A stretch of 64,000 nucleotides of DNA, from positions 1 through 64,000 of the forward strand of contig JAFTID010000025.1 in assembly GCA_017457085.1 (NCBI GenBank), in the 5' to 3' direction. Both the position numbers and the translations under genes were made by a program. The notes under the pieces were generated by a model. The model had not been told where the DNA came from. It did not search any database and saw only the letters and a list, made by a program, of their open reading frames with translations. The stretch's first letter is position 1. Each line of letters starts with the position of its first letter. Of the stretch, positions 25,521 through 36,573 are shown piece after piece. The stretch comes from Phascolarctobacterium sp. Its GTDB lineage: Bacteria; Bacillota; Negativicutes; Acidaminococcales; Acidaminococcaceae.

Positions 25521-27620
25521 ATGAGTAAGAAAATGATGAAACATAGTTTGGCACTTGGTGCGTTGATGGCGTTCGTAATTACTGGTAGTGCTATGGCGGC
25601 GGAATTAACCGATGTTAATGTTGTAAGAGAGGATTCTTCAACTGATACCAGTAAATTAATTGCTCTTAATACTGGAGAGTATGCTGAGGCATTAACTTTT
25701 AAAGGAGATAATCTAAGTATATCTGTGAATAATAAAGTATCATCTGAAGAAACTTTTGGCTTTTATGATCTTCCATGCAAATATGAAAATGTTTTAGGCG
25801 TAGAAGGTGTTACTAAAAAAATTGAAGTAAATGCTGATGCCATACAAGCAGTTAGGGCTGTAGAACTTGGTGGTTATGGTGGTAGTGGTAGTCTCACTGT
25901 TAATGCAGATGAATTCATTATTAAAACACATTCTGAAGAAAATATGTCTAGAGCATTGAATCTTAGGAGTGGATATAATTTAACAATCAATGCAGATAAA
26001 ACTACTATTGTTGCTACTAGTGGAGAGAATGGACTAAGTTTAGGCATCGGTGCATTTAGTGGGAGTACTTTAAATGTTAAAGGTGACTTGGCAATAGTTG
26101 CTGATTATGCTATTGCTGTAAGTGGTGGTGCTTCTGTAAAGATTAACGAAAGTGGTAACGATACTGTACAGATCAATGGGCTTGTTTCTTTCCATAGAAC
26201 TGGTGGCAACGAAATTGATTCTGTTTTAGAATTAAATATTTCTGGTGAAGATTCTTATCTTAATGGTAATATTATTGCTGAAGATGATAGACATGATGAC
26301 CCTACTAGTGTAGTTAATGGAATGAAATTTAGCCTTTCGGATAAAGCGCAATGGACTACTGATGATGCAAGCTTTGTAAATAATTTAGAATTAAATGATG
26401 GCGTGATTAATGTAGTAGGTGGTAGTGAAGGTTCCGTAAGTGTAGATAATATTACTGGCACTGGTGGTACAATTTGTGTTGACAATGCAACTGAAGGACA
26501 ATTTGTTGTTGGTGCTAAAGGAACTGATACTGAGGGTAATGATACTAAACTTACAGTTTCCACTAATAACCAAGATTTAGAGTTGAGTGAATTAGTTGGC
26601 GTAGTAGCAACTGCCGAAACTGATGCTTCTGGCAATGTAACTAGTTATACAAATGCTGCAGACTATGTTGAAAAAACTGGTGGCGATGTATATTCTTCTG
26701 AAAAATATGAAGTAAATGATGATGGTTCTCTTGGAGAAAGCTTTAATGTTGTAGATTCTGCAAACGTTTCTGTAAACGATATGGCTGCTATCGGTTTGAT
26801 GAGCTGGCGTGCAGAAATGAACGATATGAATAAACGTATGGGTGAACTGCGCAATGCTAATGGTGAACACGGCGTTTGGGTTCGTATGGTTCGTGGCGAA
26901 AGCGAATATAATAGTGTTAAAAATCAATATAATCAATATCAATTGGGCTATGACGAAAAACTCAGCACTGACCCGTCTTGGACTGTAGGTGTTGCACTTA
27001 GCTACACTGATGCAGAAAACAATTTCGCACAAGGTAATGGTGAAAGCACTAACAAGGCATTGTCCATTTATGGTAGCAAACTGAACGAAGATGGTACTTT
27101 CATTGACTTGATTGCTAAATACGCTCGTCTTGAAAATGATTTCACTACTTACAGTGGTATGGGGGCTGCTGATTATGATGCAAATGGCTACAGCTTTAGT
27201 GCTGAATTTGGTAAACGTATCCAACAAGGCAAAGGCTTGTGGATTGAACCCCAAGTAGAATTGACTTATGGTAAAGTTGGCAGTGCTAACTATGTAACCG
27301 AAAATGGTGTTAACGTAGCACAAGATAGCATGGACTCCATCGTTGGTCGCATTGGCTTTAGCCTTGGTAAAGACATTAAAGATGGTAACGTATATGCACG
27401 TGCTTCTTACCTGTATGACTTTGATGGTGAAACTAAAGCTGTGCTCAATGGCGTGGAAACTCTTGAAAACGATCTTGGTGGCGGCTGGTGGGAAGTTGGC
27501 GTAGGTGCTAACATTAACCTGTCTAAAGCAACCTATATTTATGCTGATGTAGAAAAAACTTTTGGTGGCGAAGTTGACACCAATTGGCAATGGAACTTGG
27601 GCGTAAGATATAGCTTCTAA
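25521..27620 (+). CDS. autotransporter-type outer-membrane protein, paralogue 2
   Basis: A 699-residue predicted surface protein. The signal peptide (1-26) shares LALGALMAFVITGSA with the protein at 456. The passenger (27 to about 400) is Gly/Asn/Thr/Asp-rich with no recognised domain. A linker (SVNDMAAIGLMSWRAEMNDM) leads to a barrel of about 250 residues starting near VWVRMVRGE and ending GVRYSF. The passenger is unrelated in detail to that of paralogue 1, while the leader AAGGAAAGAAGGCGAAATTT is nearly the same. Two hairpins follow. Confidence 0.8.
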   Translation: MSKKMMKHSLALGALMAFVITGSAMAAELTDVNVVREDSSTDTSKLIALNTGEYAEALTFKGDNLSISVNNKVSSEETFGFYDLPCKYENVLGVEGVTKKIEVNADAIQAVRAVELGGYGGSGSLTVNADEFIIKTHSEENMSRALNLRSGYNLTINADKTTIVATSGENGLSLGIGAFSGSTLNVKGDLAIVADYAIAVSGGASVKINESGNDTVQINGLVSFHRTGGNEIDSVLELNISGEDSYLNGNIIAEDDRHDDPTSVVNGMKFSLSDKAQWTTDDASFVNNLELNDGVINVVGGSEGSVSVDNITGTGGTICVDNATEGQFVVGAKGTDTEGNDTKLTVSTNNQDLELSELVGVVATAETDASGNVTSYTNAADYVEKTGGDVYSSEKYEVNDDGSLGESFNVVDSANVSVNDMAAIGLMSWRAEMNDMNKRMGELRNANGEHGVWVRMVRGESEYNSVKNQYNQYQLGYDEKLSTDPSWTVGVALSYTDAENNFAQGNGESTNKALSIYGSKLNEDGTFIDLIAKYARLENDFTTYSGMGAADYDANGYSFSAEFGKRIQQGKGLWIEPQVELTYGKVGSANYVTENGVNVAQDSMDSIVGRIGFSLGKDIKDGNVYARASYLYDFDGETKAVLNGVETLENDLGGGWWEVGVGANINLSKATYIYADVEKTFGGEVDTNWQWNLGVRYSF

Positions 27621-27661
27621 GTGAGCGCTTATTATTTCACGTGAAACATTTCTAAAAATTC

Positions 27662-27692
27662 AAAGAGCAAGGTGCGCTGCACCTTGCTCTTT
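27662..27692 (+). terminator. terminator after autotransporter 2
   Basis: AAAGAGCAAGGTG / CACCTTGCTCTTT, a perfect 13-pair stem with a five-base loop. Confidence 0.8.
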
Positions 27693-27715
27693 CTTACGTA
27701 TGCATAAACAACTAA

Positions 27716-27737
27716 AGCTCCCTCTTGCGAGGGAGCT
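27716..27737. terminator. AGCTCCCTC/GAGGGAGCT hairpin between convergent genes
   Basis: A nine-pair stem with loop TTGC lies before the end of the convergent NSS transporter gene. It is almost the same as the hairpin after autotransporter 1 (2570). Confidence 0.55.
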
Positions 27738-27762
27738 CGTTTCATTTTCAGATGAATTTTTC

Positions 27763-29121
27763 TTATTTGAAGAAGATTGCTTTGTAACCCATTACGAAGA
27801 TGTAGAGTACTACGAGGGGCAGTACATAGGTTACATAACCGCGAATCCATTTGGGGAATTTCAGACCGTTACCAGTATCGGCTTCTTTAATGAAGTTATC
27901 CCAGCCCCAACCATAACGGTTGGTGCAGAATGCCAAGTAAACCAAGCTGCCGATGGGGAGCAGGTTGTTACTTACGAGGAAGTCTTCCAAGTCAAGAACG
28001 CAGGTGCCTTTGCCCAAGGGTTGGAAGTCACTCCAAACGTTGAAGCCTAATACGCAAGGCATGGAAAGCAGGATGATTGCGATGGACATAATACGAATGG
28101 TTTTTTTACGAGACCATTCGGTAAGTTCGCTAACCATACAAACGATGTTTTCGAATACTGCGATTACGGTAGAGAGTGCTGCGAAGAGCATAAAGAGGAA
28201 GAACAAGGTTCCCCAGAAGTGACCGCCTGCCATTGCGTTAAATACGTTAGGCAGAGTTACGAAGAGTAAGCCAGGACCGCCGCCAGGATTTACACCAAAG
28301 CTCATGCAAGCCGGGAAGATAATCAAGCCGGAGGTGATTGCCACGAAAGTATCCAAAACCATAATCCACATGGATTCGCCAGTCAAGGATTGGTCTTTTT
28401 TTATGTAAGAACCAAAGATTGCCATGGATCCGATACCCAAGGACAGGGTGAAGAAGGATTGACCCATTGCAGCGAAGACTGCTTCTTGGTTAATTTTGCT
28501 GAAGTCAGGCAAAAGGTAGAATTTCAAACCTTCTGCACTGTTAGGAAGCATTACGGAGTTAGCTGCCAAAACTACAATCAAAACCAAAAGCAATGCCATC
28601 ATGTTTTTGGTAATGCGTTCTACGCCTTTTTGTACGCCCATGTAGCAAACGCCCATACCAGTTGCGGTCATGAGAATCATGTTAAAGGTCATTGCTACGG
28701 GGTCACCCAGCAAGCTGCCAAATACACCGCCAATTGCGTTGGCATCCAAACCCATCAAATCGCCTTTTGCCATTTTATAAAGATAGTAAGACATCCAACC
28801 GGAAACGGTGGTGTAGAACATCATTAAAACTACGTTGCCGGTGATGGCAGCGTATTTGAACAAGTGCCATTTGGTTCCTTTAGGTTCCAAAATGTCAAAA
28901 GATTTAGCAGCACTGCGTTGGCTGGCACGACCAACAGAGAATTCTGCTACCATAATGGGTAAACCCAAAATGAGCAAGAAGATTAAATACATGAGTACGA
29001 AGGAAGCACCACCGTATTGACCGGTAATGTAGGGGAAACGCCAAACGTTACCTAAACCGATTGCGCAACCTGCGGAGATCAGGATAAACCCTAATCTAGA
29101 CGAAAAGGTCTCTCTTTCCAA
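27763..29121 (-). CDS. sodium-dependent NSS/SNF family transporter
   Basis: A 452-residue inner-membrane carrier of the neurotransmitter:sodium symporter family, with about 12 hydrophobic segments. The first helix has GCAIGLGNVWRFPYITGQYGG, the substrate/sodium site of LeuT-like proteins. Amino acids are the usual substrates. The TTG at 29121 (METRETF-like start, read MERETFSSRLGF) is preferred because AAAGG stands 9 bases before it; an ATG at 29130 abuts that site and would add three residues. Confidence 0.88.
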   Translation of the reverse strand: MERETFSSRLGFILISAGCAIGLGNVWRFPYITGQYGGASFVLMYLIFLLILGLPIMVAEFSVGRASQRSAAKSFDILEPKGTKWHLFKYAAITGNVVLMMFYTTVSGWMSYYLYKMAKGDLMGLDANAIGGVFGSLLGDPVAMTFNMILMTATGMGVCYMGVQKGVERITKNMMALLLVLIVVLAANSVMLPNSAEGLKFYLLPDFSKINQEAVFAAMGQSFFTLSLGIGSMAIFGSYIKKDQSLTGESMWIMVLDTFVAITSGLIIFPACMSFGVNPGGGPGLLFVTLPNVFNAMAGGHFWGTLFFLFMLFAALSTVIAVFENIVCMVSELTEWSRKKTIRIMSIAIILLSMPCVLGFNVWSDFQPLGKGTCVLDLEDFLVSNNLLPIGSLVYLAFCTNRYGWGWDNFIKEADTGNGLKFPKWIRGYVTYVLPLVVLYIFVMGYKAIFFK

Positions 29122-29270
29122 AACAAACATCCTTTCTTTTAGAAGAATAAAAATTCCACTATGTTAATCACTTAATTATATACTGTTTAACTGCAATTTG
29201 CAATCGAATAGTACTTTAATTAATGCTTGTTAAGGTAGAGAGACCTTTATTATTTACTTTTTAATATTTT

Positions 29271-30746
29271 TTAAACTTTTTGTACGAGAGCCGCTGCCAT
29301 TTCTCTCAGGTCAGGCTTCATAATTTTGCCAGTACCGTTTTTCGGCATTTTTTCGATGAAGAAATAGTGACGGGGAACTTTGTACAGTGCCAAGTGTTCC
29401 AAGAGGTATTTGCGGATTGCTTTTTTGTCGCCTTCCATACCTTCTTTGAGAACGATGAATGCGCAAACTGCTTGACCGCGGAGGCTGTCGTTAACGCCAA
29501 CTACTGCACATTCCAGAACTTCCGGAAGGGTGTAGATAACTTCTTCAACTTCACGGGGATATACGTTTTCGCCGCCAAGGATAATCATATCTTTGGAACG
29601 GTCAACGATGAAGATGTAGCCTTCGTCGTCCATATAAGCCAAGTCGCCAGTATGGAGCCAGTTGTTACGCAGGGTTTCTGCAGAAGCTTCCGGTTGGTTC
29701 AGGTAACCGAGCATTACGTTGTAGCCTTGTACGCACAATTCGCCAACGGTGCCGTTAGGAAGTTTGGTATCGTTTTCGTCATGGATTTCTACTTTAACGT
29801 AGGGAAGTGCCAAGCCGATGGAACCAACTTTAATTTTGTCGCCAGGGTTTACTGCGCAAACAGGAGATGCTTCGGAAAGACCATAGCCTTCTTGGGGATA
29901 TTTGCCAAATTTTTCTTTGAAAGCTTTGGACAAGTGAGCAGGCAACGGAGCGCCACCAGATACGAACCAGCGCAGGGAAGCCAGATGTTCAGGTTCTGCA
30001 GCACGCAGGAACATTTGCGCGAAGGTGGGGATACCGCAGAATTGGTCAACCTTGTGGGTTACAATCAAGCGCAGGATTTCAGCAACGTTGTAGTTGTCTT
30101 GGATAACAACTGCGCCACCTTGTTTCATGGGGCCTGCAACGCACACAGTCCAGCCAAAGCAATGGTGCATGGGCAGTACGCAGAAAGCTTTATCTTTCGG
30201 TTGCATGGAGATTGCATTGGTAAAGCTGTGAATGTTAGCGAGAATGTTTTTGTGGGAAAGCATTGCACCTTTCGGGTTACCGGTGGTGCCAGAGGTATAG
30301 ATAATGGAGCAGCATTCGTCTTCGTCCATTGCTACGGGAGCAGGAACAGCATCAGGAATATCTGCTAATTGGTCAAAGGTAAGTACTTCTAAGCTATCAA
30401 CACCGCGTTTTGCCAAAGCATCTGCTAAATCCAGCGGAGCGTGGCTCAACATCAGTTTGATTTCAGCATCTTTAACAATGAAAGAAGTTTCAAAGGGGGA
30501 CAGCATGAAGTTGATGGGTACTACAATTGCACCAGTTTTTACGATTGCGTGGTAAGCAATTACGAATTCGGGGCAGTTTTTGCTGAACAGACCAATGCGG
30601 TCGCCTTTTTTAACGCCTTTGGTTTGCAGATATGCAGCCCAGTTATCAACAGCTTTTCTTAATTCACCGAAGGTGATGTTTTGATCTTTGAAGATAAGTG
30701 CAGACCAATCGCTAGGATGGTTTGCGATAGATTCATAAAACAGCAT
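29271..30746 (-). CDS. AMP-forming acyl-CoA ligase (FadD-like)
   Basis: A 491-residue adenylate-forming enzyme that activates a carboxylic acid, probably a fatty acid, to its CoA ester. The AMP loop SIIYTSGTTGNPKGAMLSH is near residue 152, the YGLSEASPV segment near 290, the hinge motif HTGDLAYMDDEGYI near 370 and the C-terminal catalytic Lys in KNGTGKI near 475. Chain-length preference cannot be told. The ATG at 30746 follows GGGAGGAAAA. A hairpin (about 30765-30797) lies just upstream in its leader. Confidence 0.88.
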   Translation of the reverse strand: MLFYESIANHPSDWSALIFKDQNITFGELRKAVDNWAAYLQTKGVKKGDRIGLFSKNCPEFVIAYHAIVKTGAIVVPINFMLSPFETSFIVKDAEIKLMLSHAPLDLADALAKRGVDSLEVLTFDQLADIPDAVPAPVAMDEDECCSIIYTSGTTGNPKGAMLSHKNILANIHSFTNAISMQPKDKAFCVLPMHHCFGWTVCVAGPMKQGGAVVIQDNYNVAEILRLIVTHKVDQFCGIPTFAQMFLRAAEPEHLASLRWFVSGGAPLPAHLSKAFKEKFGKYPQEGYGLSEASPVCAVNPGDKIKVGSIGLALPYVKVEIHDENDTKLPNGTVGELCVQGYNVMLGYLNQPEASAETLRNNWLHTGDLAYMDDEGYIFIVDRSKDMIILGGENVYPREVEEVIYTLPEVLECAVVGVNDSLRGQAVCAFIVLKEGMEGDKKAIRKYLLEHLALYKVPRHYFFIEKMPKNGTGKIMKPDLREMAAALVQKV

Positions 30747-30764
30747 TAATTTTCCTCCCAAAGC

Positions 30765-30798
30765 GCAAGAGCGGACACGCCATAGAAAATACTCTTGC
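30765..30798 (-). promoter_or_regulatory. hairpin in the acyl-CoA ligase leader
   Basis: CGCAAGAG and CTCTTGCG pair over eight bases, about 20 bases before the start codon on the minus strand. It could be an operator or an mRNA hairpin. No function is assigned. Confidence 0.3.
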
Positions 30799-30886
30799 GT
30801 AAATTAACTCCCTTTATTATACTAAAATTACAAGTATATAGACAACCTAATTTTGTAATAATTTATATAGAACGGAGAGTTTTTTT

Positions 30887-31639
30887 ATGAAATTAATTTC
30901 CTGGAACGTTAATGGCTTACGTGCCTGCATGAATAAAGGCTTTGAAGATTTCCTGCGCGCTGCTGATGCAGATGCTTTCTGCGTGCAGGAAACCAAGATG
31001 CAAAGAGAGCAAGCTGAATTTGTTTTTGACGGCTACGAAGAATATTGGAACAGCGCAGAAAAGAAAGGCTATTCCGGCACTGCAATCTTTAGTAAAAATG
31101 CTCCCTTGAACGTTACCTATGGCATCGGTTTGGAAGAACATGACAAGGAAGGCAGGGTAATTACTGCTGAATACGAAAACTTCTACCTTGTAACCGTGTA
31201 CACTCCCAATTCCCAAAGAGAGCTGGCGCGTCTTGACTATCGTATGGTGTGGGAGGATTTGTTCCGCGCTTACTTGTTAGAGCTTGATAAAAAGAAACCT
31301 GTCATTGTCTGCGGTGACCTTAACGTGGCAGCAGAAGAAATAGATTTGAAGAACCCTAAGACCAACCGTAAGAACGCAGGCTTCACCGATGAAGAACGTG
31401 CAAAATTTAGAGAGCTGAAGGCTGCAGGCTTCGTTGATACCTTTAGACACCTGCATCCCGAAGAAGTAAAATACAGCTGGTGGAGCTATATGTTCAAGGC
31501 TCGCGAGAAGAACGCTGGTTGGCGTATTGACTACTTCGTAGTTTCTGAAAGAATTGCAGACAAGGTGCAGGCTGCAGAAATTCACAACGAAATTTTGGGC
31601 AGCGACCATTGTCCTGTAAGCATTGTGATTGATTTGTAA
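30887..31639 (+). CDS. xth: exodeoxyribonuclease III
   Basis: A 250-residue AP endonuclease/3'-exonuclease of base excision repair. Motifs are [12 protein letters not shown] at residue 4, the metal-binding Glu in QETKMQ near 36, YTPNSQ near 103, the Asn/Asp of [13 protein letters not shown] near 143, WRIDYFVVS near 213 and SDHCPVSI near 239. All key residues are present. It is followed after 15 bases by uvrB, so repair genes are grouped here. Confidence 0.95.
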   Translation: MKLISWNVNGLRACMNKGFEDFLRAADADAFCVQETKMQREQAEFVFDGYEEYWNSAEKKGYSGTAIFSKNAPLNVTYGIGLEEHDKEGRVITAEYENFYLVTVYTPNSQRELARLDYRMVWEDLFRAYLLELDKKKPVIVCGDLNVAAEEIDLKNPKTNRKNAGFTDEERAKFRELKAAGFVDTFRHLHPEEVKYSWWSYMFKAREKNAGWRIDYFVVSERIADKVQAAEIHNEILGSDHCPVSIVIDL

Positions 31640-31654
31640 TAGTGGTGATGTAAA

Positions 31655-33664
31655 ATGGATTTTAAAATTCAAGCACCCTTTGAGCCTGCTGGTGACCAAC
31701 CTCAAGCTATCGACAAGCTGGTGGAAGGCATTGAGCAAGGCTTGCGTACCCAAGTGCTGCTTGGTGCAACTGGTACTGGCAAAACCTATACCATTGCCCA
31801 GGTAATTAACAAGGTGCATAAGCCGACACTTGTCATCGCTCACAACAAAACCTTGGCAGCACAGCTTGCCAGTGAGCTGAAAGCCTTCTTCCCGGAAAAC
31901 GCAGTGGAATATTTTGTTTCCTATTATGATTACTACCAACCGGAAGCCTATATTCCCCAGTCCGACACCTACATTGAAAAGGACGCGTCCATTAATGACG
32001 AAATAGATAAGCTGCGCCACTCCGCAACCAGTGCCTTGTTTGAAAGGCGCGACGTAATCATCGTTGCCAGCGTGTCCTGCATTTACGGCTTAGGTGCGCC
32101 CCAAGACTACTACGATATGGTATTGTCCCTGCGTTTAGGGCAAATCGTAGATAGACAAAAGATATTACATAAATTGGTAGAGATTCAATATGACCGCAAT
32201 GACATTGACTTTAAACGTGGTACCTTTAGGGTACGGGGCGATGTTATTGAGGTTATTCCTGCTGCCTACGGAGAAAAGGCAGTGCGCATTGAGCTTTTTG
32301 ATGACGAAGTTGATCGCATTATGGAGTTTGATGTTCTTACAGGTGAAATTCTTGCCCAACGTAACCACGTGGCAATCTTCCCTGCTTCTCACTATGTAAC
32401 CAGTCGTGAAAATTTAGAGCGTGCCATGGAAGACATTAAGGTTGAATTGGCAGAACGCTTGGAATATTTGAATGACCACGGCAAGCTTTTGGAAGCGCAA
32501 CGTTTGGAGCAACGCACCAATTACGATTTAGAGATGATGAACGAAATGGGCTACTGCTCCGGCATCGAAAACTATTCCCGACATTTGGCAGGACGTAAGG
32601 CGGGGGAAGCTCCCTTTACCTTGGTAAACTACTTCCCCAAAGATTTCCTCTTGGTAATTGACGAATCCCACGTAACCTTACCCCAAATTCGTGCCATGTA
32701 CGCAGGGGATAGAAGCCGTAAGGAAATGCTGGTAGAGCATGGCTTCCGTTTGCCCTCTGCCTTTGACAATAGACCGTTGACCTTTGACGAGTTCCAAAGT
32801 CAGGTGAACCAAGTTGTGTATGTTTCTGCAACGCCTGCCAAATATGAAATGGAAGAAACTCAGAACACAGTTGAGCAAATTATTCGTCCAACTGGCTTAC
32901 TGGACCCGCAAATTGAAATTCGTCCCATTAAAGGACAGATTGACGATTTGCTGGGCGAGATTAACAAAACTGCTGCCAATGGGGAGCGCGTACTGGTTAC
33001 TACTCTTACCAAACGCATGGCAGAGGATTTGACCGAATACTTGAAACAGGCAGGCGTGCGTGTACGCTATCTCCATTCTGAAATTGCGACTATCGAGCGT
33101 GCAGAAATTATTGATGCCCTGCGTGGTGGCAAGTTTGACGTGCTGGTAGGCATTAACCTTTTGCGCGAAGGCTTGGACTTGCCGGAGGTTTCTTTAATCG
33201 CCATCTTAGATGCAGATAAGGAAGGCTTCTTGCGTAGTGATACTGCCATGATTCAGACCATTGGTCGTGCGGCGCGTAATGAACATGGCAGAGTAATTAT
33301 GTACGCTGACCGTATTACGGACAGTATGCAACGCGCTATTGATGAAACTAATCGCCGTCGCGAAAAGCAACAGGCGTACAATAAAGAGCATGGCATTACG
33401 CCCAAGACTATTTACAAGGAGCAACGTCAGCTTATTAAACTGACCAAGGTTGCCGAAGAAAGCGAAGCTGCAGATTACGCAGATAAAGCTCTCAAGAAGA
33501 AATCTACCAAGGAATTGCAACGTATGGCGAAAGAACTGGAGCGTCGCATGCAGGAAGCTGCCAAGGCGCTGGACTTTGAGGCGGCGGCAGAACTGCGTGA
33601 CCGTTTGATTCTCGTGAAAGGGCAAATGGGGCAACAACTTTTACCTAAGAAGAAGCGTAAATAA
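31655..33664 (+). CDS. uvrB: excinuclease ABC subunit B
   Basis: A 669-residue damage-verifying helicase of nucleotide excision repair. Walker A is [13 protein letters not shown] near residue 38, the beta-hairpin is in [20 protein letters not shown] near 92, and helicase motifs DESH (near 337) and QTIGRAARN (near 535) follow. A UVR domain at the C-terminus contacts UvrC. Its stop is followed at once by a perfect 18-pair hairpin before uvrA. Confidence 0.97.
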   Translation: MDFKIQAPFEPAGDQPQAIDKLVEGIEQGLRTQVLLGATGTGKTYTIAQVINKVHKPTLVIAHNKTLAAQLASELKAFFPENAVEYFVSYYDYYQPEAYIPQSDTYIEKDASINDEIDKLRHSATSALFERRDVIIVASVSCIYGLGAPQDYYDMVLSLRLGQIVDRQKILHKLVEIQYDRNDIDFKRGTFRVRGDVIEVIPAAYGEKAVRIELFDDEVDRIMEFDVLTGEILAQRNHVAIFPASHYVTSRENLERAMEDIKVELAERLEYLNDHGKLLEAQRLEQRTNYDLEMMNEMGYCSGIENYSRHLAGRKAGEAPFTLVNYFPKDFLLVIDESHVTLPQIRAMYAGDRSRKEMLVEHGFRLPSAFDNRPLTFDEFQSQVNQVVYVSATPAKYEMEETQNTVEQIIRPTGLLDPQIEIRPIKGQIDDLLGEINKTAANGERVLVTTLTKRMAEDLTEYLKQAGVRVRYLHSEIATIERAEIIDALRGGKFDVLVGINLLREGLDLPEVSLIAILDADKEGFLRSDTAMIQTIGRAARNEHGRVIMYADRITDSMQRAIDETNRRREKQQAYNKEHGITPKTIYKEQRQLIKLTKVAEESEAADYADKALKKKSTKELQRMAKELERRMQEAAKALDFEAAAELRDRLILVKGQMGQQLLPKKKRK

Positions 33665-33708
33665 AACAGATTTATAATTTTCATGTTGCGGAAAATTATA
33701 AATCTGTT
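33665..33708. repeat. perfect 18-pair hairpin between uvrB and uvrA
   Basis: Bases 33665-33682 are exactly complementary to 33691-33708, with the eight-base loop ATGTTGCG. The stem is A/T-rich and no T-run follows, so it is not a standard terminator. It begins directly after the uvrB stop and ends 15 bases before the uvrA start, overlapping the edge of its ribosome binding region. It could pace uvrA translation or protect mRNA ends, or act as an operator. Confidence 0.7.
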
Positions 33709-33723
33709 ATGAGGTTACTATAT

Positions 33724-36573
33724 ATGCAAGACAAATTGATTGTGAAAGGTGCTAGGCAGCACAACTTAAAGAACATAACGGTAGAAATCCCAAGGGATAA
33801 GCTTGTAGTTATTACTGGTTTAAGTGGTAGCGGTAAGTCTTCCTTGGCGTTTGATACCATTTATGCGGAGGGGCAACGCCGTTACGTGGAATCCCTTTCT
33901 GCTTACGCACGCCAATTTTTAGGGCAGATGGATAAGCCGGAAGTAGATTATATTGAAGGGTTAAGCCCTGCCATTTCCATTGACCAAAAGACCACTAGCC
34001 GTAACCCTCGTTCCACCGTGGGTACTGTTACGGAAATTTACGACTACCTGCGCCTGCTCTTTGCTCGCGTAGGCGAACCTCATTGCCCTTGCTGTGGTGA
34101 GCTAATAGAACAGCAAACTGTTCAGCAGATTGTAGATAGAGTGCTGGAAATGGAACAAGGCACTAAGTTTATGATTATGGCTCCCTTGGTGCGTGGTCGC
34201 AAGGGTGAACACGTAAAAGTGTTGGACGATATGCGCCGTCAAGGTTACGTGCGTATGTATGTAGATGGCGAAGTGCGTACCCTAGATGAAGAAATCAAGC
34301 TAGAAAAAAATAAAAAGCACAGCCTTTCCGTTGTTATTGACCGTTTGGCAGTACGCGAAGGTATTCAGCAGCGTTTGTCTGACTCTGTAGAAACTGCTTT
34401 GAAATTGGCAGATGGCTTCGTGGAAGTGGCAACCTTGGGCGAAAATGCACAGGTGCAGCTTTTCAGCGAGCATTTTGCCTGCAATGACTGTGGAATTAGC
34501 TTGCCTGCCATTGAACCACGCCTGTTCTCCTTCAATAATCCCTACGGTGCTTGCCCTGTCTGCACTGGCTTAGGTATGAACATGGAATTTGACAAGGCAT
34601 TGATTATTCCTGACGGCAGTAAGACCTTTGCCGAAGGTGTCATTGCTTCTTTAAGCAACAATATGAATTCCTATCGCATGAAGCAGTTGGGCGCAGTACT
34701 TAGTGCTTACGGCTACGACTTCGACAGCACTTGGGATAGCTTACCTAGTGAAGTGCAAAAGCTGTTGTGGGAAGGTACCGGTGAGCGTAAGTACAGCTTC
34801 TGGTACGAAAATTTGCAGGGCGAAACCCGTCTCCACGAAACTACCTTTGACGGTATCCTGCCCATTATGAAAAAGCGTTATCGTGAAGCCTTTAGTGATA
34901 GTATGCGTCAGGATTTGGCAGAATTTATGACTAGCACTCCCTGTCCTGAATGTCACGGTTCTCGTCTGAAGCCAGAAGTGCTTTCCATTTTGGTTGGTGG
35001 CAAGAATATTTGCGAGGTTACTTCCTTGACCGTTCGTGACTGCATGAAATTTTTTGAGGATTTACAGCTGACCAATCGTCAACAGGTTATCGCTCGCCAA
35101 GTTTTGAAAGAGATTATGGCGCGTTTAAAATTCCTCAACGATGTTGGCTTGGATTATTTGACCTTGGATAGAAGTGCAGGTACCCTTTCCGGTGGCGAAG
35201 CACAACGCATTCGCCTTGCTACCCAGATTGGTAGCGGTTTGACTGGCGTGCTGTATATCTTGGACGAGCCTTCCATTGGCTTGCACCAAAGAGATAACAG
35301 CAAGCTTTTAGAAACCTTGAAGCATTTGCGTGACTTGGGTAATACCTTAATCGTTGTTGAACACGACGAGGAAACCATGTACGCCGCAGATGAAATTGTA
35401 GATATTGGCCCTGGTGCTGGTGAACACGGCGGCGAAGTTGTTGCCCAAGGTACTGCGGAAGAAATTAAGGAGGTAGAAGCTTCTGTAACCGGGCAGTACC
35501 TTAGTGGTCGCAAGTTTATCCCTGTGCCGAAAAAGCGCCGTGAAACTGACGGACGTTTTATTTCCATTAAAGGCGCACGTGCCAATAACTTGAAAAATAT
35601 TAACGTAGATATTCCCTTAGGTGTGTTTACCGTGGTAACTGGTGTCAGCGGTAGCGGTAAATCTACCTTGATTAACGATATTTTATATAACGCACTGGGA
35701 GCCAAGCTTCACGGTGCGCGCCTGCGCCCGTCCGAACACGATGCCATTGAAGGCATTGAGTACACGGACAAGGTCATCAACATTGACCAATCTCCCATTG
35801 GTCGTACACCTCGCAGTAACCCTGCAACTTATACAGGCGTTTTCGATTTTATCCGTGAGCTGTTCAGCCAGACCAACGAAGCTAAAATGCGTGGCTATAA
35901 ACCGGGACGCTTTAGCTTTAATGTGAAGGGCGGTCGCTGTGAAGCTTGTCGTGGTGATGGTGTGAACAAAATTGAAATGAACTTTTTGCCGGACGTGTAC
36001 GTTCCCTGCGAGGTTTGTCACGGTGCAAGATATAACCGTGATACCTTGGAAGTACATTACAAGGGCAAAACCATTGCGGAAGTTTTGGATATGACAGTTT
36101 CCGAAGCCTTGGAGTTTTTCAAAAACTTACCTCGCATTGCCCGCAAGCTGGAAGTTTTGGAAGACGTTGGCTTGGGCTACATTCATCTTGGACAAGCGGC
36201 TACAACTCTTTCCGGCGGCGAAGCTCAGCGTGTAAAACTGGCAACGGAGCTTTCCAGAAGAAGCACTGGTCGCACTATCTACATTCTGGACGAACCTACT
36301 ACTGGTCTTCACATTGCTGACGTGCATAAATTACTGGAAGTTTTGCAGCGTTTAGTAGAAGCTGGGGATAGCGTAGTTGTCATTGAACATAATTTAGATG
36401 TTATCAAAACTGCGGACTACATTATTGACCTTGGCCCCGAAGGTGGCGACAAGGGCGGAACCTTGGTAGCCTGCGGAACTCCTGAGGAAGTTGCCAAGGT
36501 AAAGGCTTCTTACACAGGTCAATACGTGAAACAGGCTTTGACGCAGGCTAAGAAAAATGGGTGGCTAAAATGA
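33724..36573 (+). CDS. uvrA: excinuclease ABC subunit A
   Basis: A 949-residue DNA-damage sensor with two ABC ATPase halves. Walker A boxes are [20 protein letters not shown] near residue 31 and [16 protein letters not shown] near 640. Signature LSGGEAQR occurs in both halves, and zinc-binding Cys sets (CPCCG, CNDCG, CPECHG, CEACRG, CEVCHG) lie between. The ATG at 33724 is preferred as GAGG precedes it by 9 bases; an ATG at 33709 overlaps the hairpin edge. It overlaps uvrC by four bases. Confidence 0.97.
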   Translation: MQDKLIVKGARQHNLKNITVEIPRDKLVVITGLSGSGKSSLAFDTIYAEGQRRYVESLSAYARQFLGQMDKPEVDYIEGLSPAISIDQKTTSRNPRSTVGTVTEIYDYLRLLFARVGEPHCPCCGELIEQQTVQQIVDRVLEMEQGTKFMIMAPLVRGRKGEHVKVLDDMRRQGYVRMYVDGEVRTLDEEIKLEKNKKHSLSVVIDRLAVREGIQQRLSDSVETALKLADGFVEVATLGENAQVQLFSEHFACNDCGISLPAIEPRLFSFNNPYGACPVCTGLGMNMEFDKALIIPDGSKTFAEGVIASLSNNMNSYRMKQLGAVLSAYGYDFDSTWDSLPSEVQKLLWEGTGERKYSFWYENLQGETRLHETTFDGILPIMKKRYREAFSDSMRQDLAEFMTSTPCPECHGSRLKPEVLSILVGGKNICEVTSLTVRDCMKFFEDLQLTNRQQVIARQVLKEIMARLKFLNDVGLDYLTLDRSAGTLSGGEAQRIRLATQIGSGLTGVLYILDEPSIGLHQRDNSKLLETLKHLRDLGNTLIVVEHDEETMYAADEIVDIGPGAGEHGGEVVAQGTAEEIKEVEASVTGQYLSGRKFIPVPKKRRETDGRFISIKGARANNLKNINVDIPLGVFTVVTGVSGSGKSTLINDILYNALGAKLHGARLRPSEHDAIEGIEYTDKVINIDQSPIGRTPRSNPATYTGVFDFIRELFSQTNEAKMRGYKPGRFSFNVKGGRCEACRGDGVNKIEMNFLPDVYVPCEVCHGARYNRDTLEVHYKGKTIAEVLDMTVSEALEFFKNLPRIARKLEVLEDVGLGYIHLGQAATTLSGGEAQRVKLATELSRRSTGRTIYILDEPTTGLHIADVHKLLEVLQRLVEAGDSVVVIEHNLDVIKTADYIIDLGPEGGDKGGTLVACGTPEEVAKVKASYTGQYVKQALTQAKKNGWLK

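Noticed and set aside
26592-27590. Long minus-strand open frame opposite autotransporter 2
   Set aside because: Same pattern as in paralogue 1: an antisense shadow caused by the codon bias of the real gene.
29280-30368. Plus-strand open frame (362 codons) opposite the acyl-CoA ligase
   Set aside because: The minus strand encodes a complete enzyme with all motifs; the plus frame shows no family features.
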